DNA of 64,000 nt. It comes from Pseudocercospora fijiensis CIRAD86. Taxonomy: Eukaryota > Ascomycota > Dothideomycetes > Mycosphaerellales > Mycosphaerellaceae. The notes under the pieces are model-generated. The model saw nothing but the letters and a program-made list of their open reading frames with translations. It was not told the DNA's origin and ran no database searches. The stretch lies in the NCBI RefSeq assembly GCF_000340215.1, contig NW_006921532.1, positions 7,481,910 through 7,545,909 on the forward strand, written 5' to 3'. Positions 1 through 11,972 of the stretch are shown here, piece by piece. How positions within the stretch are numbered: the stretch's first letter is position 1; every line of letters begins with the position of its first letter. Position numbers and translations under genes: made by a program.

Positions 1-360
1 GACTACTATTACTATACTACCACTTCTATACTACTAATAGTAGCAGATATAATTACTATTTAGTACTAAAATTTCAAGTTAAATAATACTAGGCTAGACT
101 TAGAACTATTTAGAAATCCGTTTCGAGTTACTAGTATATATATTTTTACTAGCTTAAATACTATAGAAGTCTTAGGAAAACAATAGCAACTACTATTATT
201 ATACTTTAAAGTCGATATAGCGATAGTAAAAATTTAGAATATAATTATAATTAGAGCTTATAGTAGACCGGTAGCTTCGCTAGTATATTATAGGACGCGT
301 AGCTACCTATAAGAAATTTATATATACTAAGGTCTAAGGCATCGAGGAAAAAGAAACAGA
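1..360. repeat. RIP-degraded AT-rich repeat DNA
   Basis: The stretch is dominated by TA-rich words (CTA, TAG, ATA, TAC) and has almost no CA or TG dinucleotides. The same texture is seen in the dead transposons further along. No reading frame or recognisable domain survives. It is best described as the edge of an RIP-mutated repeat block that continues beyond the window; its family cannot be told. Confidence 0.6.
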
Positions 361-1136
361 TTATACGGCTAAATATACATCGGTGCTTAGATTAGCGACA
401 GGTAGAGAAGAACCCCATTCCAAAGATGGAAGGACGCTGGCTCGCGTTGGCTGTCTGCTGCTTGACGCCATGCTGCTAAGAAGTCTGCCGAAAGCTTCCT
501 TGACCTCGTCTGGTGGTGTGTAATCGAACCGATAGACGTTGATCACTGTCAGGAAAAGTGCAGATTTAGCGTAATTGATTCCAGAAAGCTGTGTGCTCTT
601 GAAGCGCGGAAAGAGCTTTATTCACGCACGAAAAGTTCTGCATAGTTCTTCACGTGCTGGTCCTTATGCTCCGACTTGATCGATTCGACATCGGTGCCAC
701 CACAATCCAACGTGAATAATCGGATTGGTTTCTACCGATACGCCGCTCTCCATTTACGAACAAAGCAAAGACTTCGTGTATGAAGACTCTCGAATGGTTT
801 GAGCCCTGGGCCTTTTTCTTTTCTTTGCCGGTGAAATCAGCATGCAGCGATGTCGATGATTTTCTCGTCGCTGTCGCATTTATAGCCTCTGAATTGGGAC
901 AAGTCCTCTGGGTCGGCGGCGAAGTGATTGCCAGCCATTTTGCACATTTGAGAATTTGGATTCTTCATCGATGTAGTTATGCGCAGGCTTCCTCTGTCAG
1001 CTTTGGTAGGCATCACTCTTGTTGGCGTCAGGTGCAGTGGCACCGCGAAGGAATGAATGCATGACTTTGGGAAAGCGGTGCGGAGCGGAGTGCGAGCGAA
1101 ATTTTGAAGGTGGATGACTACCACGTCCTCACTTAT
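361..1136. other. Intergenic, no supported gene
   Basis: Base composition returns to that of normal genes at about 361. Only short overlapping open frames are present. One on the minus strand near 840-1000 has a reading-frame-like stretch, but it lacks a convincing start, splice context or known domain. The region probably holds the 3' flank of the acid phosphatase gene. Confidence 0.5.
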
Positions 1137-2611
1137 TCACACGCTCTCCTTGCCACCGTCGCTCTCAGAATCACTCATCTTCCGCTCCGCCATGACCGGC
1201 GCCACCCTCTTCCTTCTCAAGACCATCCACGCCAACAACCCAACAATCGCGACAACTGCCAGTGTCACACCAGCACCGATACCTCCAGCACCAGCAAGAC
1301 TCAGCCCGTCACCATCACGCTCATCACCATCTTCATCCTGCACAGCCACCGCACCCTTCCCCTCCCCCTCAGCCAAACAAAACTCCGCCTCAGCCTGACA
1401 CCTTCCACACCACTCCCCAACACTCATAATAGCCATCTCCCCCATCCTCTCAACGAACTCCCCATACCCCAAACTCTCCCGCCCAGTCCCAAACAACGGC
1501 CAAGCCCTCAACTCCTCACCCCCCTCCGTCCCATTCCTAAACAAAAACCGAACCCTCAAATCCTCCTCCAAAAATCCCGCCTCATCAGCCTCCGAGAAAA
1601 TCTCAAAAGCCACGGAAGCCGCATAATTCGGCAAACCCTCGAAATCAGAATTGATGTCGGGTAATCCCACAAGTCCAAAAAACGCGAGAAAAGTATCATA
1701 ACTCCCCGTCATAAGCGAGAATTTCGTCCTCGCGTGATCGGCAACGACAGATTCCATTTGTCGTAGAATTCCGCCGGCCAGCGCTTCCCCACCGATCATA
1801 CGGTCTGGTTGCGAAGGATTGTAGTTGTGGTTGAATTCCCAGGTATTGGCGAGGAATCGTGCTTCGTTGAGATTTTGTTCAGAGATTTGGTTGGAGATGG
1901 AAGAGTTTTGGGTTTTGGCTGTGTTGAGGAGATCGAAGATGTTGTAAGCGTTTTTGTAGGTGAGGTTCTGGGCGCCGCTGAGGATGGAGGAGAGGAGAGG
2001 GGAGAATTGGGAGTAGAAATTTCTTGTTGAGTCCAGGAGAGACAGGTAGTCGGATGATTGGCGATAGGATTTCGAAGCTTTCTCGTAAGCGGGACATTCG
2101 TCGTCGCCTTTTAGCCAAATCGTATCTGGAGACTTGTCGTCTTCGCCGTGGATGTGGATGTATTGGTATCCATCGAGTGGTGCTTCGATCGTGGTTCCGT
2201 TGGCCAGGACTTGTGCTTGGTTCGAACCGAGAGGTGGGTAGAGGCCTTGCATGAAGTTCAAGGCAGTTTGGAAGAGAACTGGCTGATCTGGTGCTGAGGC
2301 CCAGAGTTGACTGAAGTCTGCGGTGTCTTCGCTTATACCGGAGATGTGGGAAAGAGAAGAGGAGTTTAGGTAGAGGGACCGGTAGTAGGAGCCGGAGTTG
2401 TAGCATTGTTGTGCCCCGAGCGAGGTCATTTGGTAATTGGGGAAGAACTTCGATGTTCCTGTCATGCGTGTGAGTGACGTCAAAGATGTTTGTATTGTTG
2501 AAGGATGTGTTTACTATCGCCATGTCGATTGAACACGATCACGCTGTGAACTGTTCGACTCCATGCTGGAGTTGCTGCGAGAGCGGTCAGTAGGAGAGAA
2601 TTCTTTGTCAT
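1137..2611 (-). CDS. Histidine acid phosphatase family protein, membrane-anchored
   Basis: Two exons: 2611-2515 and 2458-1137, with a 56-nt intron (GTAAAC..ACAG). Splicing creates the family motif RHGDR: exon 1 ends RHGD plus one base and exon 2 opens with R-TSKFFPNYQMTSLG. The product is about 472 aa. A secretion signal is visible at the N-terminus (MTKNSLLLTALAATPAWS). The middle is a typical phosphatase alpha/beta region. Near the C-terminus a ~20-residue hydrophobic helix (GAGVTLAVVAIVGLLAWMVL) is followed by basic residues, so the enzyme is probably held on the membrane facing outward. RHGxR supplies the phosphohistidine nucleophile. The usual later HD proton-donor motif is not obvious; the corresponding region reads GSYDTFLAFFGL, with Tyr where His is expected. 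The likely role is extracellular phosphomonoester hydrolysis; substrate unknown. Confidence 0.86.
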
Positions 2612-3637
2612 GTTATGATATAGCTGAAGAAATTGTGAGCTGTAAAGAGCGAGCCAGGATCGCGATGCGAAGTAGTGAGCTCTTATCACTCTTCCACACG
2701 TACTATGTATCCTACGCGCCAAGTCGTCAGTCAGCCGGCACTCCAAGGTGTGGCACTGCATTCTTCGGTTGATTGTCCTGTAGTGGCACTTTACCAGTAT
2801 CGTATCCAATGGTCTTGGTCTTTCTTCAAGCAGCCAAGTCAGACCAAGGCCGGGTATCATCTTGGCGTGGTGGAGAAGCATGGGCTTCACGTGGGTGTTA
2901 GAAACGGCGCAAATTGCAATCGTATCGGACTGTTGTGCTGCGTAGCCACGACATATACATCACTGCATGTGAAGTACAGTATTCACCTGGCCTGAATCTG
3001 TCGAATGGCGAGCAGGAAAGCAGCATTCTGTCAAATTTTTGGTCAAGGTCGACGCGGGTTGGCAGCCAAGAGATGTAGCTTGTGTAGTCGCTTACACGCT
3101 CCCGATTCGGAAATCGTCACCGAGCAGAAGCCGTGAGCTGAGGATTGCACATGCTGAGCAGACTTCCCTCAAGGAATCGATATGCTGGCAGATGAATTTC
3201 GTAAGTATGCGCTCTGGGTCAACATAGCAAATCGGCATAGATCCCCTCAACCCAATTTGTGTGGGCTGAGGATGTCGATCTGTTCAAGTCCAAGACACCA
3301 AGTAAGATCTTTGGACCGCGGGCCAGCTGAATTGTCCAGACGACTGCGTAGTGCTGAGATGTCTTATAGACTGCGCTTCGCAGATGTGGCAGTAGCCTTC
3401 AGTCGAGGTCGGCTAGAGGCATTGGAATGTTTATTTCCATCGGCTTTCACCCGAACTTTAGGGATTTTATTCATACAACATCCATTTTGACGCAACCGTG
3501 CAACGCCATCGCCATCAGGAAGCCTTCGCGTCTACTCTCACTGAACGCTCAACGTGTAGTAGCATCTGTCCTAGCGTGGACTTGCTGGAGGTGTCCACTT
3601 GCCTATAATCAGTGACCTGAGCCCACCTGGTTATTCT
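2612..3637. other. Intergenic, no supported gene
   Basis: This is the shared 5' side of the phosphatase and the 3' side of the RRM gene. Only short, mutually overlapping frames occur and none carries a recognisable domain. I see no RNA gene or repeat. Confidence 0.5.
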
Positions 3638-4760
3638 CTACGGCCTGTAGGTTTGTCCAGAGCCGCGACCGATACGATCCGAGTACATACGTCCTCCGTC
3701 GTGACGGTATCTTCCTCCATTGCCATACCCGCCGCCGTTGCCGTATCCGCCCTGGAAGCCATACCGACCGTCTTGGTATGCCGGCTCTGCGCGCCGTGGT
3801 CCGCGTCCGTAGTAGTCATCCTCATATGGTCGCTCGACTCGAGGGCCGGTCGGGAATCCGCCACGATCGTTCCTACCACGTCGCTCCTCCCGTAACCTGT
3901 CCTCGGCCTCGCGAGCCTGGGCGTTTTCGTCAATCTCCATCACTTCCTCCGCCGCGGGCACAACGTCCTCCACGGGCGCAGGGAGCTTCGCCCCGCCGCC
4001 TGACTTCAGATATACGTTCAGAGTTCGGCCATCTGCTTTCTTGCCGTTGAATGTGTTGATGACGCTTTCGGCTCCTGCTTTGTCGGCAAAAGTCATCTCG
4101 GCGATGACAGTGGGTGCTTCTGAAAGCAGCAAGCATTCTGTGACTTGGCCACCAACATCTGACATGACGCTGGCAATGTCCTCGGCCGAAGTACCTGGCG
4201 CGAAGTTTTGCGCAATCACCACATGCGGCCCACTGCTAGCAGCAGCACCTCTGAAGCTGATATTACCAGAGCCATTGGCTGCAGGAGGCGGCGCATCATA
4301 CCTCGAACGACCATTGCTCTTAGCATCGCTCACTGGATCCGATGAGGGTGGGTTGTAGGCGGATCTGGTGCGGTAGTTATCGTTTAGGGGCGGGCGCGTT
4401 GTCGCGGGAGCTGGACGTGGATTGCGCGGCGGCGGTGCAGTATTTGATCGAGGTAGGGATGCAGTGCGCTTTCGGGATGGTCAGATCTGCTGGCGGTATA
4501 TCATACCGTAAGTGCCATACCTTCGCTACACCCACTCGACTCGCAAGGCTGGCGCCCGGTCCCGGTTTTGAGCGCGGCCCTTGTGGTGTGTGGGAGCGGT
4601 TCTTCTTGCCAAATATCTGCTGCGCGAGTTCCTGCGCTTCTCGCTTCTTTCGGCCTAAACAATGGGGTCAATTACTGGTGGATTGACGCTCTGTCGGGTC
4701 AAACTGACTCTCCTGAAGCATGAAGTCCAAGGACGGCGCGGGGGTCTTGTTGTTCGCCAT
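3638..4760 (-). CDS. RRM-domain RNA-binding protein with RG/GY-rich tail
   Basis: Three exons are proposed. Exon 1 starts at the ATG at 4760 (MANNKTPAPSLDFMLQESQF). Exon 2 is 4654-4521 (RKKREAQELAQQIFGKKN). Exon 3 is 4468-3638, joined by a 52-nt intron. The exon 1 donor is uncertain: two phase-compatible GT sites exist, one giving an implausible 21-nt intron and one giving a longer intron. Exon 3 encodes a Pro-rich linker, one RRM fold (HVVIAQNFAPGTSAEDIASV ... VIAEMTFADKAGAESVINTF) and a C-terminal Arg/Gly/Tyr-rich tail. The order, short basic N-terminal helix, RRM and RGG-like tail, recalls fungal nuclear mRNA-binding/annealing proteins of the Yra1/Mlo3 type, but the match is general. It is probably nuclear and acts in mRNA packaging or export (inference). 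Confidence 0.8.
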
Positions 4761-5523
4761 GGTGTGCGCGCTTCAGCAATGAACAGAGGCCCCAAAATGG
4801 ATATGAGCGTGCCTTCGTTTGTGAGGGGTGGTGTAGTGTGATGATGTTCGACGAAGATGAGGTTCAGAAAGCAGCTTCGACTCGCGACTTCCTTCTTCAA
4901 GAGGTGGCTGTGGCAGGGTCCAAAAGCTTAGAACTATCTCGGTGGCACGTGCTGATCTCCGACTTCACGTCCTATACCGTTGTTCTGCACAGTACACACA
5001 GGTCGGAGTCAGCCACGTTCGCCGCGTTCAAGGCTATCAAGAATTTTTTTTGACGTGCTCAAATGCAGAATCGTACAGAAGCACGCAACGCAGAGAAAGG
5101 ATTCATGGCATATGGTTGGTTGCACAGTTCATCTCGACCCTAGAATACCCTTCCCAAGCTTGATTCTTGATTCTTGAAGCTGTTTCGATATTCAATTCCA
5201 ATGTTATTTCTCACGAGTTGAGAGGCACGTTCGTAAACCACAGCTAGCTCCACACCATCCAGAATGTTGAACTTGTCTCCTCACACAATCGAGCACCAGG
5301 CCTCTCAGATCATCGTCTCGATATTCTGTGAAAACTCACATGTCGTGGATGTTCAAACTGATGGAGTATGAACTTGACTTGCTTGATATTTCTTGGCTCG
5401 CTAAACCCATACGTACATTGAAACAGGTGTCCATAGCCACGCATGGCGAGACACTCGAAAGAAACCTCATTCGCTTCCTTTTCCTGCAACAACTCTCCAT
5501 CCCCAAACCCAATATCAAAACCC
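4761..5523. other. Intergenic; possible 3' coding extension of the DUF3716 gene
   Basis: Most of this holds nothing recognisable. Next to the DUF3716 gene, however, an open minus-strand frame at about 5,430-5,560 reads as an acidic, protein-like stretch (GFGDGELLQEKEANEVSFEC). It sits one base out of frame with the annotated C-terminus. It could be a real tail separated by an indel, or chance. Confidence 0.35.
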
Positions 5524-6876
5524 TCAAAGCCTTGCGTTAACACGTATCCGCAATATCTCATTGTCTGGCATATCTCTCAGCAGCTCCTTCGCCTGCATAA
5601 GAAGATCCTGATAAGCTTCCAGGTCCTCGGCATCAATGACATAATCCTCCTCGTGTGGTGGCAAGCTATAGCAGAAATGTTTCAAGTCGAGTGCGCGATT
5701 TCTGGTCTCTGTTAGTTGACTGACGAAGCGGTCGAAAGTTTCGCAGCCGCGGAAGTTCATGTTTCTGATCTTTGTCTCGCCCTTCTTGAACGTGCAGAAA
5801 GCTCGACAGAGGATGCGACGTTGGTCTGCTTTGCTGAGGATGGGGATGACGTGAGAATTTGAGGGTTGGGACTGTGCTGTGCCAGATGTTGAGGCAGTGT
5901 TGTGGTTTGGTTTTGGGACGAGAGTTGTGCTGGATGCAGCGGGTTGGGGATAGATGATCTCGATTTCCGGTGATGGAGAGCGCTGGTTGTTCACAAGAAT
6001 TTCTGCCTTGGAGACATCTTTTACGCGTGCTGGGGTGCTGGTGTATAGATCCTCAGAGGTTGTGGTGGCCCGGGACTCGAGATTCTCTTGAGCGGTGTTA
6101 GATCCAGGCTCGAATGAGGCAGATCGCCTAGGCGCAACAACTATGGTGTCTTGATTCGCGGTTGCGTTGCTTGGCACACGCATTGAGTCGGATGATACGC
6201 CTATGGTACGGGCAAGCAGGGTCTCGGCGGCTTTGGTATGGTGGGAAGTGCTTCCAGAGGCCTGCTGTGCAACGCCATCAGTGACACTGGCCGCGGTCCT
6301 TGTCGTCAGACTAGAATTGTTTTCGACTGCTTTTGAACGTTTCAAAGGACCGGTTGCGGGAATTTCCTCTAGAGAGGAGCCTGTGGTCGACACGCGAGAC
6401 TTGAGGGTAGTGACACTACTCCGTGCTGTGTGTCTCTCTGGCGCATTCACAGAACCAGATATCTTCTGGGAACCGCCATCAGATCTTTCATTAGGACTGA
6501 AGAGCTCATACGACGGATCTCTTGCAGCATGCGCCGTTGTACTTTCAACGTGCCCTGGTAATGGCGCATCGTTGTCATCGCCTAGATATGAATCAGTCCC
6601 GCCTTGTTTCTATTTCACCGGACATCACTCACCTCGCAAACTGCATCGACTGGCATTCTTGTTGTAGATGCAACATCCACACGAGCCCTTTTGGATATCG
6701 GGACGGGATATGCATTGAGGATAAATAGGAACCTTCGCGCAGTTCTTGCACTTGGCATTGCCAGCCCTCTCTTCACCGCTCAGCTGGACAAATGCAGATA
6801 TGATGTTGTCGTATCGCTTGCCAGCGACCGCGGCGAATTGTGCTTTGAACAAAACATCACCCAGCCATTGCCTCAT
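5524..6876 (-). CDS. DUF3716-type cysteine-rich protein, function unknown
   Basis: Two exons, 6876-6633 and 6581-5524, with a 51-nt intron (GTGAGT..CTAG). Splicing gives CSLR-GDDNDAP without breaking the frame; the product is about 433 aa. Exon 1 carries the cysteine module (AKCKNCAKVPIYPQC ... GSCGCCIYNKNASRC), spaced C-x2-C-x8-C, then C-x2-C-x7-C. This fits DUF3716, a small fungal-specific, presumably zinc-binding domain found in large families of unknown role. The middle is a long Ser/Thr-rich disordered linker. The C-terminus is predicted helical (EEDYVIDAEDLEAYQDLLMQ). More 5' exons are possible because the chosen ATG lies directly against the cysteine module. Confidence 0.68.
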
Positions 6877-7180
6877 GGGAGCTGTGATTCAATTTACCAC
6901 GTGTAGTTCTTGTGATTGAACGACCTCCATATCTTCAATACGTCCTGGTCTGCTCACTGCCATTCTCCCGACCTTTAGAGAAGGTGAGATTAGCTGATGG
7001 TTCGCGTGTACGTGCATCGCTGCTTCTGACACCAAGTTGCCTGCCTGGCGAATGTATGAGCCTCATTGGGCGCTGCTGTTCCACTTTGTTGCTCTCTTGA
7101 GACGGGCCGATCTCCGCAGGTCAAAGCTCATTGGGGGATGCGTATTGCCTTCGAAGCGAGTCCAATGGTAAGCAGTTGCC

Positions 7181-7438
7181 GTGACAGCGTGTAAGATGCT
7201 GGCAGTGCTTTCTGCTTTGCGCCAAGGGCTCGCGGACGAAACGGCAAGAGCCAAAGGTCAGATGGACGTGATTGAGGGAGTAAAAGCTTCACTGCAGGCG
7301 CTACAGAACGGCCAAGCCGTGCAGATCCAGCAGTTGGAGGCGATCAGTGGTGAGATGCAGCATGTCGAGACCGATCTGAATGCCCTGTCCCACCAGAGCG
7401 GAGGGCTGATGCACCCAAATGACAGACCGGGCGTATAA
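7181..7438 (+). CDS. Possible small coiled-coil protein, 85 aa
   Basis: The 85-residue frame is unusually regular for a chance ORF. Residues 20-70 form an amphipathic helix with heptad-like spacing (VIEGVKASLQALQNGQAVQI), Gln/Glu-rich and without Pro. No known family is recognised and neither strand offers a splice partner I can defend. It may be a small real gene, an exon of a larger one, or a relic; transcript data would decide. Confidence 0.3.
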   Translation: MTACKMLAVLSALRQGLADETARAKGQMDVIEGVKASLQALQNGQAVQIQQLEAISGEMQHVETDLNALSHQSGGLMHPNDRPGV

Positions 7439-7920
7439 ATCGATGCACTCGCTGGGCGTCTGCCTCAGGCCCAACTGCACGTTCGTGGCTGCCGGCATCA
7501 CTTCTGCGGGTCCGCGCTCTTGCCTTCGGGAGGTGCCGCATCAAAGCTGCAACACTCATATAGCTGATGGAATTGCCAGCATCCAATCAAGTCAGACTCC
7601 TCTAAATTGGAAGCGTCCCCCTGAGTGCAGTTGCTTGACCACATTTCGGAGTGGGGTTCGTTTGGATTTGGTCCTTCTTAGATGAACTTCGGTTCTAGAG
7701 GACTGGGTGGCTTTGATGGTTATGAGAGCTTGGAGTGCGGCGTCTCTTTTGTCGTTTTGTGGGAGGGTTGCGCGTCGATGGTCGTGGGTTCGAGACCCGG
7801 TGGTGGATTCGGAGATGAAGTTCTTTTTGCCGCCCCAACGTCCGTCATTCTCGATGACCTCCCGTCTCAGCGTCGATGATGGCGTGCTTGCGGGCCATGT
7901 CCGCCGCTCCATCCACGTTA

Positions 7921-7948
7921 TGCCGTTGCCGTTGCCGTTGCCGTTGCC
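7921..7948. repeat. CCGTTG hexanucleotide microsatellite
   Basis: Four to five tandem copies of a CCGTTG unit lie about 330 bp upstream of the ATG of the disordered-protein gene, followed by looser GTGTCGGTGGGC-type words. This is a simple slippage repeat. Confidence 0.8.
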
Positions 7949-8278
7949 TATCCCTCAGCCTCACCGTGGGTGCTTGTCGGTGTCGGTGGGCTTGTCGCTC
8001 GGTCATGGCTGCCTCTGCGCGCAGGTCCCTCAGACTTGGATGCGCCTGCTCTGCACAACTACATGTACGGGGAAGCAGCATGCATCTGGCATTGTGCCGT
8101 GATGCCGTGACGCCGTGCCTACTTGCCCCGTCCCGTCACCTGCTGATTGCATTGCCACCCTAGAAGACGCAACAACGCAACAACGCAACAACACCAAGCC
8201 TTCCACCCGTCGCATATCAGACCCATACCTTACTCCAGACACCGCATCGCGCGCTTGGCGCACCATACAGACTTTGCG

Positions 8279-11200
8279 ATGCTTCGTAAGAGGCGAGACG
8301 TCACCCCCTCCACCGTCGAGGAGGAGCCGGCCTCCACGCTACCCGACTATGACCAAGACATCGGCCATGCTCCCGAGGATGACTGGGCCAGACTGCACGA
8401 GGGCCGCCCCCAGCGGTCACTTGCGAAAAAGAAGTCATGGTTCAGCAGTGTCAAAAGCAGCGTGGCTCGTAGCGCAATCCTCGCGCGAACGACTGTTGAT
8501 CAATGGCGGGCGGACGTGGCGGGCGGCAAGAGCTATCTGAGCGACGCTGACGAGTGAGTCGGCTGCCCCCCTCGGATGCCCCACTCATCCATCAGTACTG
8601 ACAACATCACAAGCGACGGCGATCGACTGCGAGACGCGGGTGATGGAGCCGCATCATCACGAGAGTCGTCTTCGGCCCGCGCTTTGCCCACGGCGACGCC
8701 CCTGCGACAAACCGGCGCGGAGAGGGAAACGCCTTTCACGCCCAAGACTGCAGCGGAGAGCTTGAGCGCTCAGTTGTTTCAAGGTGCTGCAAAGACGGAC
8801 AAGACAGATCGCAAGAAGCAAGGAGCACTGGCGAAAATCATCACTTCTGCTCCCACCCCCACCGGACCCGAGGCTTTTGATCATGATCCACTGGACGGCG
8901 TTGAAACAACCAAGACGCCAGTCGCCACCATCAAAGCGCACCGTAGGAAGTCCAGTGTCGCTCGAAGCTTGGCCGGCAGTCTTCGTACACTCCGTCGGCG
9001 AGGCAATCAGTCGACCAAGTGCGAGTCGCCAGCCAAGGCAGCGTGGGACGACACCTTGTCGCCAACGACGAAAGAAGCCACCAGAACTTCACTACCCCCC
9101 TCGCCCGTGAAGATCCCGGCACCAAATTTGAACCGTTTAGACTTGGCATCGTCCGCCTCGATGAGCACGACCTTCATCCACTCTCCGGGGCTTGAGCGTC
9201 ACAGTGAATTGATGGCACTGACCGATCCTCCCTGGAAGCACACCCAAAGAGTCCCTACTTATTACACCAAGCTGCCTGGCGAAGGCCCGGAAGATCGGCC
9301 GCTCTTGTCAGCGAGGTCCTCTCGCGATGCATCTCTGACTCCCTCTGAATTACTCGACCTTCCCACCGATGATTTCGGATTGAGCATGCCCGATGAGCCT
9401 GCCACGCCAGCTACAGTGCTGCCTGGAAATAGCGTCCACAGAGGACTTGACGGCGCCAATGACGAGACTGCAGTATTTGAACGAAGTGTGGAGTCCAAGC
9501 ACAGCGCCTCAAAGCAAAAAGACAAAAAGCTCAAGAAGATGGGATCAATCGATGCCCTGGCCGACCGATGCGCTCGTGCTATTGGATCCCCAGTCGACAC
9601 AAGCCTAGGACGGGGTGATAAGATCAAAGTAATGTCAAGGCAGACTACGGCCAGTGCCTGCCATTCGGACATGCCACCGCTTACTCGACAGATGAATCAA
9701 AGGATCGTAGAACTTCAAGGCCCAAGCAACAAGCATCGTGATCCAATCAGTGGACCATGGCAGAGCGGAGACCCTTTTGCGCCTGCTAAGGCGGTGAAAG
9801 GTATTAGGGTACCATCTCCAGAACGGACTATTGAACTACCACTGCGCCCGAAAATTCGCGTCCAGTCTGTCAATGGGTCTCGACCACATACCATCGATAT
9901 GTCGCCAGACCGAGCATCCGCGGAGGACAACTTCCCGCTCGCACTTTTGGCACAGCAGAGAGCCAATTCCAGGTCTGTGTCAGAGGCCTCAACCAAGATC
10001 TGCATCAACACCCCATTCGATGAATCTGAGCGTGAGCTGCGCAGAAAGCCATCCGTGGCCGATAGCCTGCAGCAGCTGCAGGAACACACAAACGATATTG
10101 AAAAGGGTTACGCAGAGCGGAGCAGCAAATCGCATCGCGAGAAATCAGGCGGGAATGCCGAGACAACGAAAGCAGAGCAGCCACGCCCTCAGGAGCAAGC
10201 CGGAGACAGCCCCGTGGCTACCTCCATTTATCAATTTATTTCATCGCATTCCTCCAGCCCGCATCGCAGCCGTCCGGGCACAACGCATTCGCCAGATATG
10301 GGCAAGGCGTTTTGGAAGGAAGTGACTGGGCCAACTCCGCAGAAGTCGACGGAGGAGCGGAAAAAGACAGTCCAGCAATGGGTGCAAACTCAGCAAACCG
10401 ATGCGGGCACTCCAGGGGTCCAGCATTCACCACGGCACTCTGACGAGTATCCTGACGTGGTCTCGATTTCCATCGATGAGGATAGGACTACCCCACCGCT
10501 TAGTCCTCAAGACAGTACCCCCAATATAACGCCAAGCATGGGTGACCGCTTAGACTTTGATGCGAGGAGGTCGGATCGCAACATGCGTTACAATGCTCTA
10601 AGAATGGCGGCACATGAGTCGCCGCCCCCGAAAAGAGAGGGTTGGCCGGATCCGGGCGAGATCCCCTCCTCGCTGCGACCTGTCCTCCAGTTGATTACCA
10701 GTGACGAAGAAGGTAGCGAGCGTGGTGCAGAAGGATTTGAAGACGGTCGAGCAGCACCATCGCCGAGCCTTGCCTCTTCATATCGCAAGAAGATTGCCCA
10801 TGAGTTTCACTACTCCAAGGAGTTGAGTTCAGACAGCATTGAGGCGGATCTGCAGGAGGCAATACAGGACAACTATGCCTTCCAACTTGCGATGTCTGGA
10901 GTAGATCTGAGCGACTCCTTTGGAGAAGCTTGCGCTGCCGGACCAACCTCAAGCCCTTTCGTGCCTTTCCAGGAGAACGTTGATGCAGCAGAACCAAAAA
11001 GCCTTGCATGCCCGACACCGCGAAGTGACTCAGCCGCCGGAAGTTTATCGTCAAAAGACTCCAAAGTCTACACCTTTCGAGCGAAATCTATTGAAGAGCC
11101 AGATCCCGTTGCTATCACATCGGGTGAAGTGGTCGCACCAATGTCGACCAGTCACGTGGAGGATAGCCTTGATGACGCTCTTGAGATGTACATCAGCTAC

Positions 11201-11455
11201 AACGCCTCGCAACAGGCAGTCGACACTGCTTCAACATTTCGTAACGGTCGAGCTCAGAGCGTGAAAGCCTTCGACTCAAGCTCACTCTGCTCCGGAAACG
11301 AATCCGACGCTGAGAATCGAAAATGCCGCAGTTCAAACGATGACCGTGCTTCGCTGTCAGACCAGGCTAGGATTGACGCACTCATGGACAGCCCAAGTTC
11401 GGTGAGGAAGTCCAGACCGGCTAGATATGGGAGCCGGAAGAACAGACAGTTGTGA
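8279..11455 (+). CDS. Large intrinsically disordered protein, function unknown
   Basis: Two exons, 8279-8553 and 8614-11455, with a 60-nt intron (GTGAGT..ACAAG) joining SDAD to DGDRLRDAG in frame. The product is about 1,038 aa. The start MLRKRRDVTPSTVEEEP is preferred over an upstream in-frame ATG because it begins the charged, conserved-looking N-terminus. The protein is rich in Ser, Pro, Arg, Asp and Glu, with scattered SP/TP sites and short basic patches (AHRRKSSVARSLAGSLRTLR), and has no membrane segment or recognised fold. Many SP/TP motifs suggest a phosphorylated scaffold or cell-cycle/polarity protein, but this is a guess. The C-terminus ends in a basic cluster (SRKNRQL). Confidence 0.75.
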
Positions 11456-11972
11456 GAAGCAGCCAAAAGAGGAGTCCCCGATGTGCTTCCATCATCAAGG
11501 GAGAAGACAACGTAGTATTATTGTTGCGACAACGAGTAGCGATCCCTAATTCCAGCAAGGGCGAAGGATATTACAGGTTGTTGGCTAGACCTTGCATGAT
11601 TGGACATGAGAGGTCAAGTATCGCTAGATCGTAGAAGTAGCCAAGTAGCCTATGTCAGTGTATGCCAGACGCTTTTTGCTTGCGCTATCAGGTTTCCGTC
11701 CACGCCGGGTGCGCACGCCGCTGCTTTCCTCGCGCACAGAGGCATTTAGAAGCCATCGATATGATGAGGCAGAACGTGACAACAGTCCACTTGGAGCTGA
11801 TATTTAGCTCGTATTAGGTCTAAGAAAGAAAGGAGTGGAGTTTCGAGATTGCCAAGGAGCTTTGACATGACACGTGTAGCAGCGAGGAACAGGCCACCGC
11901 CGGGCCGATTTGAACCGAACGATCAGAGCTTCGAAGCTTTGCTGTTGCTGAACTTCTTAATGCATTGACAAT
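11456..11972. other. Intergenic, no supported feature
   Basis: This is the gap between the disordered-protein gene and GatA. Only short frames are present. It presumably holds the upstream terminator and the GatA promoter; no clear TATA element or repeat is seen. Confidence 0.5.

Larger units (their letters stand above)
6877..8278. other. Intergenic, only weak small ORFs
   Basis: Apart from the small ORF at 7181 and the hexanucleotide tract near 7921, nothing here has support. A tRNA-like T-arm word near 7790 does not fold into a tRNA with its surroundings. Short CAACAACG-type repeats occur near 8165-8190, just upstream of the next gene. Confidence 0.5.

Noticed and set aside
1104..1664. 186-codon plus-strand ORF rich in Pro, Ser and Thr
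   Set aside because: It is the antisense shadow of the acid phosphatase C-terminal coding region.
7690..7830. tRNA-like sequence (GTGGGTTCGAGACCC with an upstream TGGTTATGAGAGC)
   Set aside because: The T-loop and D-arm words are present, but the T stem pairs only three bases, no acceptor stem closes around them and no anticodon arm fits. It may be a relic or chance.
11880..11960. Minus-strand GGTTCAAATC word resembling a tRNA T-arm
   Set aside because: No matching D-arm, anticodon stem or acceptor stem was found in the adjoining 80 bases.
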